Shown here one piece after another: positions 15,260-23,486 of a DNA stretch of 64,000 nucleotides. Where the stretch lies: contig NZ_CALPDG010000018.1 of assembly GCF_943193195.1 (NCBI RefSeq), forward strand, positions 1-64,000, written 5' to 3'. Each line of letters begins with the position of its first letter. Position 1 is the stretch's first letter. The notes under the pieces are model-generated. The model searched no databases and was not told the DNA's origin. It saw only the letters and a program-made list of their open reading frames with translations. A program made the translations under genes and the position numbers. Source of the stretch: Mediterraneibacter agrestimuris (GTDB taxonomy: Bacteria; Bacillota; Clostridia; Lachnospirales; Lachnospiraceae).

Positions 15260-16747
15260 TTATTTGCCTGCTTTCCACTCGTCAATCTGACTCTGCATCT
15301 CTTCAATTACCTTCTCAATACCGGTCGCTTCCAGCTTTTCCTGCAATTTCGGCAGATATTCCTTCGGATCAACACTTCCCGTAAAGAGTGATTTGCCAAA
15401 CTCATCCATAACATTTCCAAAACCTGCTACTTCTGTGCTCACCGGTTCAAGATCAAAGTCAAATCCAAAGGATGGCGCTGCCACAGACTCTGCATTGAAC
15501 TCTTTGAATGTAGCCCATTTGTCAATAGGTTCATTTTCAAGTACATATGTATTAAACAGTCCGCCCTGTACCCAGTAAGATACTCTGTAATCTGTGCTTT
15601 CCGTCAATGCGATCTTCTTGTCATATACATATGGCTTTCCTTCTGCTGCCGCAGCCTCTTCCTCCGGTACGTCCACATAGTTCCAGTGCTCGCCCTCAAT
15701 ACCATAGTTCAGCAGGTTTCTCAGATATTCGTCTGTATTTACCAGATTCAGAAATTCAACTGCTTTTTCCGGATGTTCTGTCTGTGCGTTAACGGCTGTT
15801 AATGCTCCTCGTGCGGAAATATTTGTCACATAAGTATCCATGATCGGAGTTGCAACTACATCATATTTCAGATCTTTGCTCCATACCAGTTCTGCATACG
15901 GCTGTCCGTCTCCCTTAGTCACAAAACGTTTTACAGATTTGTCATCGCTTGCCGTTGCGGCATCCTGATTTACATAGCCTGCCAGATAATATTTTCTCAT
16001 CGTATCCAGCGTAGACTTCATTTTTTCCGTTTCAAACAAGTTCTTTACGGTCAGAGACTCATCGCCGTACTCGATTCCTACCGGATTCTGAATCAGGTCC
16101 ATATAAGTCGGTGCAGAATAGCTGCTTGTCAGATACAGCGGTACTACGCCTGGTTCATTTTCCTTGATGAGCTTCAGCCACGGCTCCAGATCTTCCAGAG
16201 AGTGAATCTCATCTACAGGAACATTGTATTTATCTACATATTCTTTTGTGAATACCCACATCGGCATAGAGCCGATTTCTTTCTCACTCGGTACACCATA
16301 GGTTTTGCCTTTTACCTTTGCTGCTTCCCAGAAACGTTCGTCAATGGTATTGTACATCTCTGTATCTTTTAGATACTCATCCAGCTCAAGAAATGCTCCC
16401 TTATTTGCATTCTGAAGATAATTATTCGCCCATGAACAGGTAAAGCACATATCCCAATCATCGCCTGTATTGATGATCACCTGCATTTTCTGGTCATAGT
16501 CGCCCCAGCCTGCGGTGTTTACTTTTACTCTGACGCCGATTTTTTCTTCGGTGTACTCATTCACCTTCGCAATAACCTTCTCCTGATCCTTCTGGGCATC
16601 ACCAATCTGCCACCAGACCAGTTCTACGATTTCCTCACCGCTTTCATTAGTCTCTGTTTTACCCTTACCGCAGCCTGCAAGCAGTCCGGCTGACATAACG
16701 CCGATCATAGCTGCTGCCGCAAATCTTTTCCACACTTTTAACTTCAT
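15260..16747 (-). CDS. ABC transporter sugar-binding lipoprotein (DUF3502 type)
   Basis: A 495-residue extracytoplasmic solute-binding protein. Residues 1-26 form a lipoprotein signal (MKLKVWKRF, hydrophobic stretch, lipobox LLAGC), so it is tethered to the outer face of the membrane. The mature part is an LplA-like family 1 binding protein with the C-terminal DUF3502 region (FDLEPVSTEVAGFGNVMDEF and the following acidic helix). The start at 16747 is favoured because GGAGG stands 8 bases upstream; an in-frame ATG at 16813 has none and lies in a repeat. With the two permeases it makes an oligosaccharide importer, probably for mannose-containing oligosaccharides. No ATPase gene is nearby, so a shared MsmX-type ATPase is likely. 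Confidence 0.93.
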   Translation of the reverse strand: MKLKVWKRFAAAAMIGVMSAGLLAGCGKGKTETNESGEEIVELVWWQIGDAQKDQEKVIAKVNEYTEEKIGVRVKVNTAGWGDYDQKMQVIINTGDDWDMCFTCSWANNYLQNANKGAFLELDEYLKDTEMYNTIDERFWEAAKVKGKTYGVPSEKEIGSMPMWVFTKEYVDKYNVPVDEIHSLEDLEPWLKLIKENEPGVVPLYLTSSYSAPTYMDLIQNPVGIEYGDESLTVKNLFETEKMKSTLDTMRKYYLAGYVNQDAATASDDKSVKRFVTKGDGQPYAELVWSKDLKYDVVATPIMDTYVTNISARGALTAVNAQTEHPEKAVEFLNLVNTDEYLRNLLNYGIEGEHWNYVDVPEEEAAAAEGKPYVYDKKIALTESTDYRVSYWVQGGLFNTYVLENEPIDKWATFKEFNAESVAAPSFGFDFDLEPVSTEVAGFGNVMDEFGKSLFTGSVDPKEYLPKLQEKLEATGIEKVIEEMQSQIDEWKAGK

Positions 16748-16778
16748 AATCAATTTCCTCCATTTATTATAATCACTT

Positions 16779-16926
16779 GTTACTGGTTTACGGTGCCTTA
16801 CACCTCGCTGCAAGGCATCCGGCCAATAAATCTGCGGTTTTATGCATCCAGCCCCTCGCCGTCAGGCGACTTTTTAATGGGCTGGATGCGTTACAGTTCA
16901 CGGCCGGTTAAGCCGTTAACTGTAAC
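16779..16926. repeat. Dispersed palindromic repeat, copy 5 (composite)
   Basis: Three hairpins lie in tandem between the second permease and the binding-protein gene. The first is a GTTACTGGTTTACGGTGCC element with a GCAAGGCATCCGG partner. The second is GCATCCAGCCC...GGGCTGGATGC (16844-16889). The third is GTTACAGTTCACGGC-CGGTTAA-GCCGTTAACTGTAAC (16890-16926), a nearly perfect 15-bp stem, which begins 7 bases after the permease stop. It is transcribed within the operon. Confidence 0.8.
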
Positions 16927-16933
16927 GATCTCT

Positions 16934-17890
16934 TTATTCTTTTACCGCACCAACCGTCAGACCATTGACAAAATATCTCTGGAAAAACGGATATGCGAAA
17001 ATAATCGGTAACGTTGAGATAACAACGATTGCCATCTTGATAGTTTCCTTCGGCATATTTGCAGCCGCCTGTACGCCATCCACACCCATCATCGCCTTAT
17101 TGCTTGCCAGCCAGTCGATCGAGCTCTCGATACGGATCAGCAGGTATTGCAGCGGAATCAGATTCTGGTCGTCAATATACATCATTGCATTGAACCAGTC
17201 ATTCCAGTAAGACAGTGTCAAGAACAATCCAATTGTCGCAAGTCCCGGCAGCGCCATCGGGATAACGATCTGAAAGAACAGTCTCCACTCAGAAGCGCCG
17301 TCAATCTTTGCAGACTCCACAACCGCATCAGGAATGCTGGTTTTAAAGAATGTCCTCAGTACAATAATGTTAAAGGAATTCAGGCAGAGCGGTAAAATTA
17401 ACGCCCATATCGTATCTTTCAGCATCAGTACCTTTGTTACAATCAGGTAGTTTGCGATCATACCGCCGCTGAACAACATCGGAATTGTAATAACCGTCGT
17501 AAAAAATTTACGGAATGCATAGTTCTTTCTGGATAATGCATAGGCATATGTTCCAGTCAGAAGCAGCCCCAGTACTGTTCCCAAAACCGTCACCAGAATT
17601 GTCACTCCATAACTTTTAATAATACTCTCTCCTGCACTGATGATATACTCATAAGCGTAAAAGCTTATCTTCTCCGGAATGAACCTGTAGCCGTTCATTG
17701 CCAGTGAATTTTCATCTGTGATCGAGATAATGATAACAAAGAGAAACGGTATAATACAAAACAGAGATAAGATTGCCAACAGGATATTAAATAAAATGTT
17801 GGTCGGTGTCTTGATCTGATTGTACTGACACTCTTTGGCTTCCATTTTTTTGATTCTTTTTTCTAATTTTCTCTGACTCATTGCAGCCAT
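16934..17890 (-). CDS. ABC transporter permease, LplC/YtcP type
   Basis: A 318-residue carbohydrate ABC permease with six predicted membrane helices. It carries the MalG-like EAA loop (ESAKIDGASEWRLFFQIVIP), which docks to the ATPase. The N-terminal cytoplasmic tail of about 30 residues is rich in Lys and Glu. The start is supported by GGAGG 7 bases before the ATG. It begins 15 bases downstream of the LplB-type permease gene and together they form the membrane channel. The LplB/LplC/DUF3502 set is typical of Firmicute importers for complex oligosaccharides regulated by YesM/YesN systems, which is the case here. Confidence 0.93.
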   Translation of the reverse strand: MAAMSQRKLEKRIKKMEAKECQYNQIKTPTNILFNILLAILSLFCIIPFLFVIIISITDENSLAMNGYRFIPEKISFYAYEYIISAGESIIKSYGVTILVTVLGTVLGLLLTGTYAYALSRKNYAFRKFFTTVITIPMLFSGGMIANYLIVTKVLMLKDTIWALILPLCLNSFNIIVLRTFFKTSIPDAVVESAKIDGASEWRLFFQIVIPMALPGLATIGLFLTLSYWNDWFNAMMYIDDQNLIPLQYLLIRIESSIDWLASNKAMMGVDGVQAAANMPKETIKMAIVVISTLPIIFAYPFFQRYFVNGLTVGAVKE

Positions 17891-17905
17891 GATCTTACCT
17901 CCTTC

Positions 17906-18880
17906 CTAGAATAATGCGTTTTCATTGTCAATCTTGGATACTATCTTGTTTGCAGTCATAATCAGAACAAATCCAACTGTAGACTGGAACAATGCAGCCG
18001 CCGAACTCATGCCTATCTCTCCGCTTGTCTTTAATGCACGGAAGATATATGTATCAAGTACGTTTGTAACCGGATACAGTGGACCCGAGTTTTTCGGAAG
18101 CTGGTAGAACAGTCCGAAGTCCGCCCGGAAGATACCGCCGATAGACATGATCAACAAAATCATGATAACCGGTTTTAACAACGGCAGTGTAATGTATTTA
18201 ATCTGCTGCCATTTAGATGCACCGTCAAGCACGGCCGCCTCATAGTATGTTTTATCAATTCCGCAGATGGATGCAAGGTACACGACTGTGTTGTAACCCA
18301 TACCTTTCCACTGACTCATGATAATGATGATAAACGGCCACAGCTTTGTCTCCGTATACCATGAGATCGGCTGACCGCCAAACTGCTGGATAATAGCGTT
18401 AAAGTAACCTTTTTCCGGGTTCAAGAATGCGAATACACAGTAGCTGACAACAACCCATGAAAGGAAATACGGCAGGAACATGGAACTCTGATAAATTTTC
18501 ATCATTCCTTTATTCTTAATTTCATTCAGAAGCAGCGCTAAAATTACCGGAATCACAATTCCAAGAATAATGAAACACAGATTATAGAGAACTGTATTTC
18601 TTACAATAATAAATGCATCACCGCTGCTGAACAAGAACTTAAAGTTATCGAACCAAACCGTCTCACTGGTAAACAGATTGTAGAAAAATCCGTTTCCCGA
18701 AAGTCTGAATTTCTTGAATGCTACTAAGATACCGAATAATGGCAGATAAGCAAATAGCAGAAACCAAACAGCGCCTGGCAGACTCAGGATCAAAAGCTCT
18801 TTGTTTGCCTTAATCCGCCGAAGGAGCGGTTCCTTTGGTTCTTTGGACTTTTTTTTCATTTTATTTTTATTTTCTTTCAC
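17906..18880 (-). CDS. ABC transporter permease, LplB type
   Basis: A 324-residue permease of the LplB family with six predicted membrane helices and the EAA loop EAAVLDGASKWQQIKYITLP. A GTG at 18880 is chosen as start because a strong GGAGGGAGGA site stands 7 bases before it; an in-frame ATG at 18916 lies on the other side of that site. The first 30 residues are highly basic (KENKNKMKKKSKEPKE). It is the first gene of the importer, downstream of a 200-base gap from the response-regulator gene. That gap holds a terminator and presumably the promoter controlled by the YesN-type regulator, but no clear -35/-10 pair could be assigned. Confidence 0.9.
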   Translation of the reverse strand: MKENKNKMKKKSKEPKEPLLRRIKANKELLILSLPGAVWFLLFAYLPLFGILVAFKKFRLSGNGFFYNLFTSETVWFDNFKFLFSSGDAFIIVRNTVLYNLCFIILGIVIPVILALLLNEIKNKGMMKIYQSSMFLPYFLSWVVVSYCVFAFLNPEKGYFNAIIQQFGGQPISWYTETKLWPFIIIIMSQWKGMGYNTVVYLASICGIDKTYYEAAVLDGASKWQQIKYITLPLLKPVIMILLIMSIGGIFRADFGLFYQLPKNSGPLYPVTNVLDTYIFRALKTSGEIGMSSAAALFQSTVGFVLIMTANKIVSKIDNENALF

Positions 18881-19046
18881 CTTTAGTCCTCCCTCCTTAC
18901 TCTTACTGCGTCTCAACTTGCCGGCCTGTCAATTTGCAGTATTTTCTTGTCTGTATATACTATATCATTGTATAAAATGTACGGAAATTGGAAAACTTTT
19001 AGGTTCATTGCACAAATTCTAGAGAAATTTTACAGTCTTTTACAGT

Positions 19047-19090
19047 AAAAAAAATCATGAAATAATTTGTCCACTATTTCACGATTTTTT
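19047..19090. terminator. Terminator between response regulator and importer genes
   Basis: AAAAAAATCATGAAATA pairs with TATTTCACGATTTTTT, a long stem with T-runs on both strands. It starts 24 bases after the response-regulator stop on the minus strand, so the two-component pair and the importer operon are separate transcription units. Confidence 0.7.
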
Positions 19091-19113
19091 CCACTCAAAC
19101 TTCTGTTCTACTT

Positions 19114-20631
19114 TTAATACTTTTTCATCTCCCGCAGAGATGCCGGCGAAACACCATAGCATTGTTTAAATTTACGATAAAAATAGCTTGTATCCGGATA
19201 TCCTACCTCCCGGGCAATATCATTGATTTTCATGTTTGTATTCAGGATCAGATCCTTTGCAATGCCATTCTTCGTATTGCTCAAAAATTGGGCAAACGAA
19301 GACCCAACCTCCTTCTGGAAAATCTGTCCCAGATAAGAGGCATTCATATGATACTTGTATGCCAATGTTTTTAGATTCATATCTTCTTTATAGTTATTCT
19401 GCACCTCAGCGATAATCTGGCGCACCACCGGCGTATACTGGGAATTTTCCTCATGCAGGCGGGCAATGATTTCAATAATTTCGGCAATAAATACCGTCTT
19501 GATACCAAAAATATCATCAGAACGGTAAATTGTCTCTACCAACTCCGGCAGATCATGCAATTTTTCGGATTCCAGCTTATATTCCTTTTTAATATCTTCC
19601 AAAAGCATAGCCGTCTTCACAGCCATCTGATAGATTGCGCTGACTGAGACATCCTTCCGCACATTGTTGATAAACAAATCTTCCAGATACCCCACTGCCG
19701 ATTCTTTTTCCTTCTTTAGAATCAGTTTCCGAAGCTGAGCTTCATCAATATTGATATCCCCGCTCTTCCGCTCCTGAACCTGCCGCAGGCTGATACAGCT
19801 TCCATATCCTTCAATCATCAGATATTTCTGCATCTTCATGGCGGCGCCATAGACCTCGGGCAGCTGCTCAAACTGTTCAAATGCAGGTCCCACACAGATA
19901 AATGTAAAAATGCCGAATTCACTTTCTATCCGATTCTGAATCCCGGCAAAATATTCCAATGCCTGCTCCTCGTCCAGTCCCGGATCTACCAGAATCATCA
20001 GCAGACTATCCGGCAGTAAATGAACAAGCCGAAGACCCGGCTCCTGCTTCTTAAGGGTAACGATCACATCTGTGATCCGGTTTTCTTTCAATTCATCCAG
20101 TCTCCATTTCATGACTGCCGCATAAAATCTCTCTGTCTGAGACGGTATATCCAGAATTCCAGCGTACTCTGCATATCCACCCGCTTCTGTTTTCCCGCTT
20201 AAGAAATGCATCCACTGGGTCTTCTCATCGATGTATTTGATCTTCTCTTTGTACATCTCATCCAACTTCTCGACTGTTTCTTTCAGCTGACGTTCCAGTT
20301 CCTCCTCATTAATCGGTTTTAAAATATAGCTCTCTACTCCCAGCCTGATCGCAGTGCGGGCATACTCGAACTCATCATAGCCGCTCAGAATGATAAACCG
20401 CACCTTCTCTTCCTTCTCCCGAAGTACCCGAAGCAATGTAAGCCCATCCATCACTGGCATAGTAATGTCAGAAACCACAATATCAACAGGTTCCTTTTCC
20501 CACATTTCCAGAGCCTCCTGACCATTATGTGCCATATGTACAACCTCTAGCCCCAATGCGTTCCAATCAATAATATTGAAAATCCCCTGCAAAATAAGTT
20601 CTTCATCTTCCACCAGCATTACTTTTTTCAT
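19114..20631 (-). CDS. YesN-type response regulator with AraC output domain
   Basis: A 505-residue response regulator. Residues 1-120 are a receiver domain with the acidic pair Glu-Asp-Glu in LVEDEE, the phosphorylation site Asp55 in VVSDITMP, Ser in ILSGYDEF and Lys in YILKP. A central helical region of about 270 residues leads to a C-terminal pair of AraC-type HTH motifs (about 400-505, ending DTSYFYRKFKQCYGVSPASLR). The start at 20631 has an AGGAGGGGG site; an ATG 24 bases upstream does not. It probably activates the adjacent importer operon when its partner kinase senses extracellular glycans. Confidence 0.94.
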   Translation of the reverse strand: MKKVMLVEDEELILQGIFNIIDWNALGLEVVHMAHNGQEALEMWEKEPVDIVVSDITMPVMDGLTLLRVLREKEEKVRFIILSGYDEFEYARTAIRLGVESYILKPINEEELERQLKETVEKLDEMYKEKIKYIDEKTQWMHFLSGKTEAGGYAEYAGILDIPSQTERFYAAVMKWRLDELKENRITDVIVTLKKQEPGLRLVHLLPDSLLMILVDPGLDEEQALEYFAGIQNRIESEFGIFTFICVGPAFEQFEQLPEVYGAAMKMQKYLMIEGYGSCISLRQVQERKSGDINIDEAQLRKLILKKEKESAVGYLEDLFINNVRKDVSVSAIYQMAVKTAMLLEDIKKEYKLESEKLHDLPELVETIYRSDDIFGIKTVFIAEIIEIIARLHEENSQYTPVVRQIIAEVQNNYKEDMNLKTLAYKYHMNASYLGQIFQKEVGSSFAQFLSNTKNGIAKDLILNTNMKINDIAREVGYPDTSYFYRKFKQCYGVSPASLREMKKY

Positions 20632-20660
20632 TCTGATCCCCCTCCTTTTTCTCATATGCT

Positions 20661-20797
20661 GTAACAGTTCAGCCTTCGGCTTCCTGTTACAGGCATCAAG
20701 CCATGCAAAACCACTTCGTGGTGGCTTGATGCATCTCTACCTATACGTTATTTCACGGACTTTGCAGTCAGTGCAAAGTCCTGGGCTGAACTGTTAC
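20661..20797. repeat. Dispersed palindromic repeat, copy 6 (composite)
   Basis: It contains GTAACAGTTCAGCC-TTC-GGCTTCCTGTTAC, then GCATCAAGCCA..CCACTTCGTGG..TGGCTTGATGC, then GGACTTTGCA-GTCAG-TGCAAAGTCC with CTGGGCTGAACTGTTACC. The last module lies inside the 3' end of the histidine kinase gene and codes for its final residues. The whole unit fills the kinase-regulator gap. Confidence 0.8.
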
Positions 20798-22526
20798 CAT
20801 ATACTTCCATTCCCTCTTCCTCCGGCTTAAAACACAGGATCACTTTCAAACCGCCCTTTGGCCTGCTCTCCATATAAACACCATACTCTTTGCCATAGAC
20901 AGCCTTTAACCGGCGGTTTACGTTTGCCACACCAATAGATGACTGCTTTTTCATTACTCCTTCGGCAAGCTCTTTATTCTTAATCCGTATCTCATCTTCT
21001 GGCATTCCACGTCCGTTGTCCTCCACCACGATCCGATAGACATCCTTGTCCTTTTCCACATAAATGCGGATAAAATTGTCCTTATCCTCCATGCGGATAC
21101 CATGAATAAAATAATTTTCGATAACAGGCTGAAGCACAAACTTAATGATCGGTACTGCCATATACTCTTCCGGACACTCTACTGAGGAATTAAACTGATT
21201 CTGATACCGGAACTCAAACAACTCCATATACTTTTTACAGTAATGCAGCTCTTGTGCCATTGTAATGACATCCGCTTCTTTAATCTGACTGCGGAACGTA
21301 ACCGCCATGCTGTACAACATCTTCCCGACCTCTCTGTCTCCATTACAGATTGCCTTCATCCGGATCGCCTCCAGTGTATTATAGAGAAAGTGAGGATTGA
21401 TCTGGCTCTGCAGTGCAGACATCTCTGCATTTTTCTGTTCAATCTCCGCCAGATACTGCTTCTGGATATGCTCATCCAGTCTTATACACATTTCATTAAA
21501 ATGTCTGGATATAACATCCAGTTCATCCCCATTCTTCTTATCCGCCGACAGTCTGACCGACAGATCACCTTCCATAACCCTGTTCATTCCATCCAATATC
21601 CGATTCAGGCGCGTAGAAAGGCGTTTGAGATAATACTGTACGCAAGTCTCTCCAACCACCATCGCCCCGATACCAACCAGAAAAATCATAACCATAATAG
21701 AAGCAGGTACTACTGCCGCTTTTTTCTTTTCCAGATAACAGAGTGTAAAATATCCCCCTGTCTTAGAAGTCTCCACATAGGCATTCAACTTTGTTTCCAG
21801 CATGTCCATATTGCCTGTATACAAAATATCCCTGACAGACTCCTTCCTTGCTGAATCAAATACAATTGTTCCAGCCCCATTACAGACAAACAACTCTGCC
21901 CTGGAATAATACTGCTGAATCTGCTCAAATTTTTTCCCATCAAAAGTAAGTAACATACACCCTTTTGTCTGCATGGTTACCGGATCCCTGATTTCTTTCA
22001 GATAAGAAAATTCCCCGGCGTCAGCAAGGTCTTCCTGTTCAATCTTACTTGTCAGCAGTCTGCCGCTTTTCCGAAGCCCGCCCTTCCCTGCATATTCCGT
22101 TACCTCGCCCCTTTCATAACTGAGCAGTGTCACACTTTTCAGTTCATCATAAGAAGCAAGCACTCCTGTCAAAAAACCATCCGCTCCTTTGTAATTTCTT
22201 GTCCCGCTCTCCATATAAGTATCCAGCCTGTACTTCCAGTAATCTTCTGCAGTATCACTCAGATAATGTAGAAGATCCTGTAACTCCATCTCTGACTGAT
22301 ACAAATTTTCATGAATACGGCCCGCTATTGCAGATGTCTCTTCCAAATAGGAAACCGCCTCTTCATTCATCATTTTTGTATATTCCAGATTCTGTTCCAG
22401 AAAACGATTCCTCGTACTGGACAAAAAATAAATCATCAGCACCATCACAACAAATGCCAGGATCGTTGTATAGATCAACAGTAATTTATTATATAATTGT
22501 TTTGGACTTTTAGCATCCATCTCCAT
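20748..22526 (-). CDS. YesM-type sensor histidine kinase
   Basis: A 592-residue membrane sensor kinase. It has a first helix at about 16-37, an extracellular sensing region of about 230 residues, a second helix at about 275-298 and a HAMP linker. The His_kinase domain carries the phospho-acceptor His in NPHFLYNTLEAI, and the ATP-binding domain has VIENYFIHGI and VEDNGRGMP. YesM kinases usually partner AraC-type regulators such as the one that follows after 92 bases. The start is either the first ATG or one two codons later; GAGGG fits the second better. The last 16 residues (NSSAQDFALTAKSVK and one before) are encoded by a dispersed palindromic repeat and are unlikely to be ancestral. Confidence 0.93.
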   Translation of the reverse strand: MEMDAKSPKQLYNKLLLIYTTILAFVVMVLMIYFLSSTRNRFLEQNLEYTKMMNEEAVSYLEETSAIAGRIHENLYQSEMELQDLLHYLSDTAEDYWKYRLDTYMESGTRNYKGADGFLTGVLASYDELKSVTLLSYERGEVTEYAGKGGLRKSGRLLTSKIEQEDLADAGEFSYLKEIRDPVTMQTKGCMLLTFDGKKFEQIQQYYSRAELFVCNGAGTIVFDSARKESVRDILYTGNMDMLETKLNAYVETSKTGGYFTLCYLEKKKAAVVPASIMVMIFLVGIGAMVVGETCVQYYLKRLSTRLNRILDGMNRVMEGDLSVRLSADKKNGDELDVISRHFNEMCIRLDEHIQKQYLAEIEQKNAEMSALQSQINPHFLYNTLEAIRMKAICNGDREVGKMLYSMAVTFRSQIKEADVITMAQELHYCKKYMELFEFRYQNQFNSSVECPEEYMAVPIIKFVLQPVIENYFIHGIRMEDKDNFIRIYVEKDKDVYRIVVEDNGRGMPEDEIRIKNKELAEGVMKKQSSIGVANVNRRLKAVYGKEYGVYMESRPKGGLKVILCFKPEEEGMEVYGNSSAQDFALTAKSVK

Positions 22527-22633
22527 CCCTCATTCTCTCATATCTGTCTGCATAGAAATAAAAGGAAATGCAGACTCCCTACATTTCCTTTTATTTTATA
22601 CAATAATTATCTTTTCGTCCAGTCTCAATAATA

Positions 22634-22770
22634 ATTCAGTCTTCCGTCTGAGTTATCACTGAATCTGCCCTATGCAAAATTCACCTACGGTGAAAGAGCG
22701 GATTCCATTTCCCCATCACACCTTTTTACAGACTTTGCAATAAATTCAAAGTCCTATGTCGAACTGTTAC
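22634..22770. repeat. Dispersed palindromic repeat, copy 7 (composite)
   Basis: It holds TTCAGTCTTCCGTCTGAGTTATCA, then GAATCTGCCCT...TTCACC-TAC-GGTGAA-AGAGCGGATTC, then CCCATCACACCTTTTTAC with ACTTTGCAATAAATTCAAAGT, ending GAACTGTTAC. It is a diverged copy of the composite at 10660. Its right end lies within the last codons of the YesL-like gene and provides the stop. Confidence 0.75.
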
Positions 22771-23443
22771 TTCCCGCTGCACTGTTCTCCAAATTGCGCA
22801 TCACAGCCTGATTCATGAACATAACAAGAAATCCATATACACTTCCCATAAACAATACTGTTGTTCCAGCCACAAGTTCAAATGCCATCAATACGATCGC
22901 AAGTGACACAATATTTCCTAATGTTGCAATTGGTCTTGCTATCAGAAGCGTTACCCCGGTCTTTACGATCTGCAGATTTTTCATCTCATACCGGCTGGCC
23001 AGCATATACAGATTCGGTGTTACAAGAACTGCCGCAGCACCTAAAACAGCAAATACTACTGCAAGCGGGAGTATCCTCACCTGAACTGCAAAAAATTCCA
23101 TATTGGCCGCAAACATAAAGATAAAAAATACCTGCCCCGTTCCCAGCATGATTGTCTGCCGGAAATCAGAACAATATCCCCTTTTATAATCTCTCCACGC
23201 ACTTCCTTCAATTCCATGGATCAGCCTGTTCATACTATAAAACACTGCTGAGAGCGCCGGCGCCATAGGAATCATGCAAAACAAAAACAGGGGAAGGCAT
23301 TCCCGTATCTGACTTCCTCCTACAAAGAGGAGGAAAAACAGAACAGGGAGATTCGACACAACAAATAATAAATTAATCATAAAGAAATAGCATACCCTCT
23401 CACAGAACCCTAAGACTCTTTCTATATTAAATAGCTCAGCCAT
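22754..23443 (-). CDS. YesL-family (DUF624) membrane protein
   Basis: A 229-residue integral membrane protein with five or six predicted helices, of the YesL/DUF624 family. These genes usually accompany YesM/YesN regulators, LplB/C importers and polysaccharide-degrading enzymes; their biochemical role is not established. The typical N-terminal stretch VCYFFMINLLFVVSNLPVLF and the SAVFYSMNRLI loop are present. It lies 43 bases after the GH38 gene and upstream of the kinase, so it links the glycosidases to the sensing genes. The final SNSST is encoded by a palindromic repeat that also carries the TAG stop. Confidence 0.85.
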   Translation of the reverse strand: MAELFNIERVLGFCERVCYFFMINLLFVVSNLPVLFFLLFVGGSQIRECLPLFLFCMIPMAPALSAVFYSMNRLIHGIEGSAWRDYKRGYCSDFRQTIMLGTGQVFFIFMFAANMEFFAVQVRILPLAVVFAVLGAAAVLVTPNLYMLASRYEMKNLQIVKTGVTLLIARPIATLGNIVSLAIVLMAFELVAGTTVLFMGSVYGFLVMFMNQAVMRNLENSAAGSNSST

Positions 23444-23486
23444 ATCGAATCACCCGATCCTTTCTATTTTCAATCAATTTGTTTCT

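Noticed and set aside
15205-15306. N-terminal extension of the DUF4432 protein
   Set aside because: The extension overlaps the solute-binding gene and the intercistronic hairpin and has no ribosome-binding site, whereas the ATG at 15204 has one.
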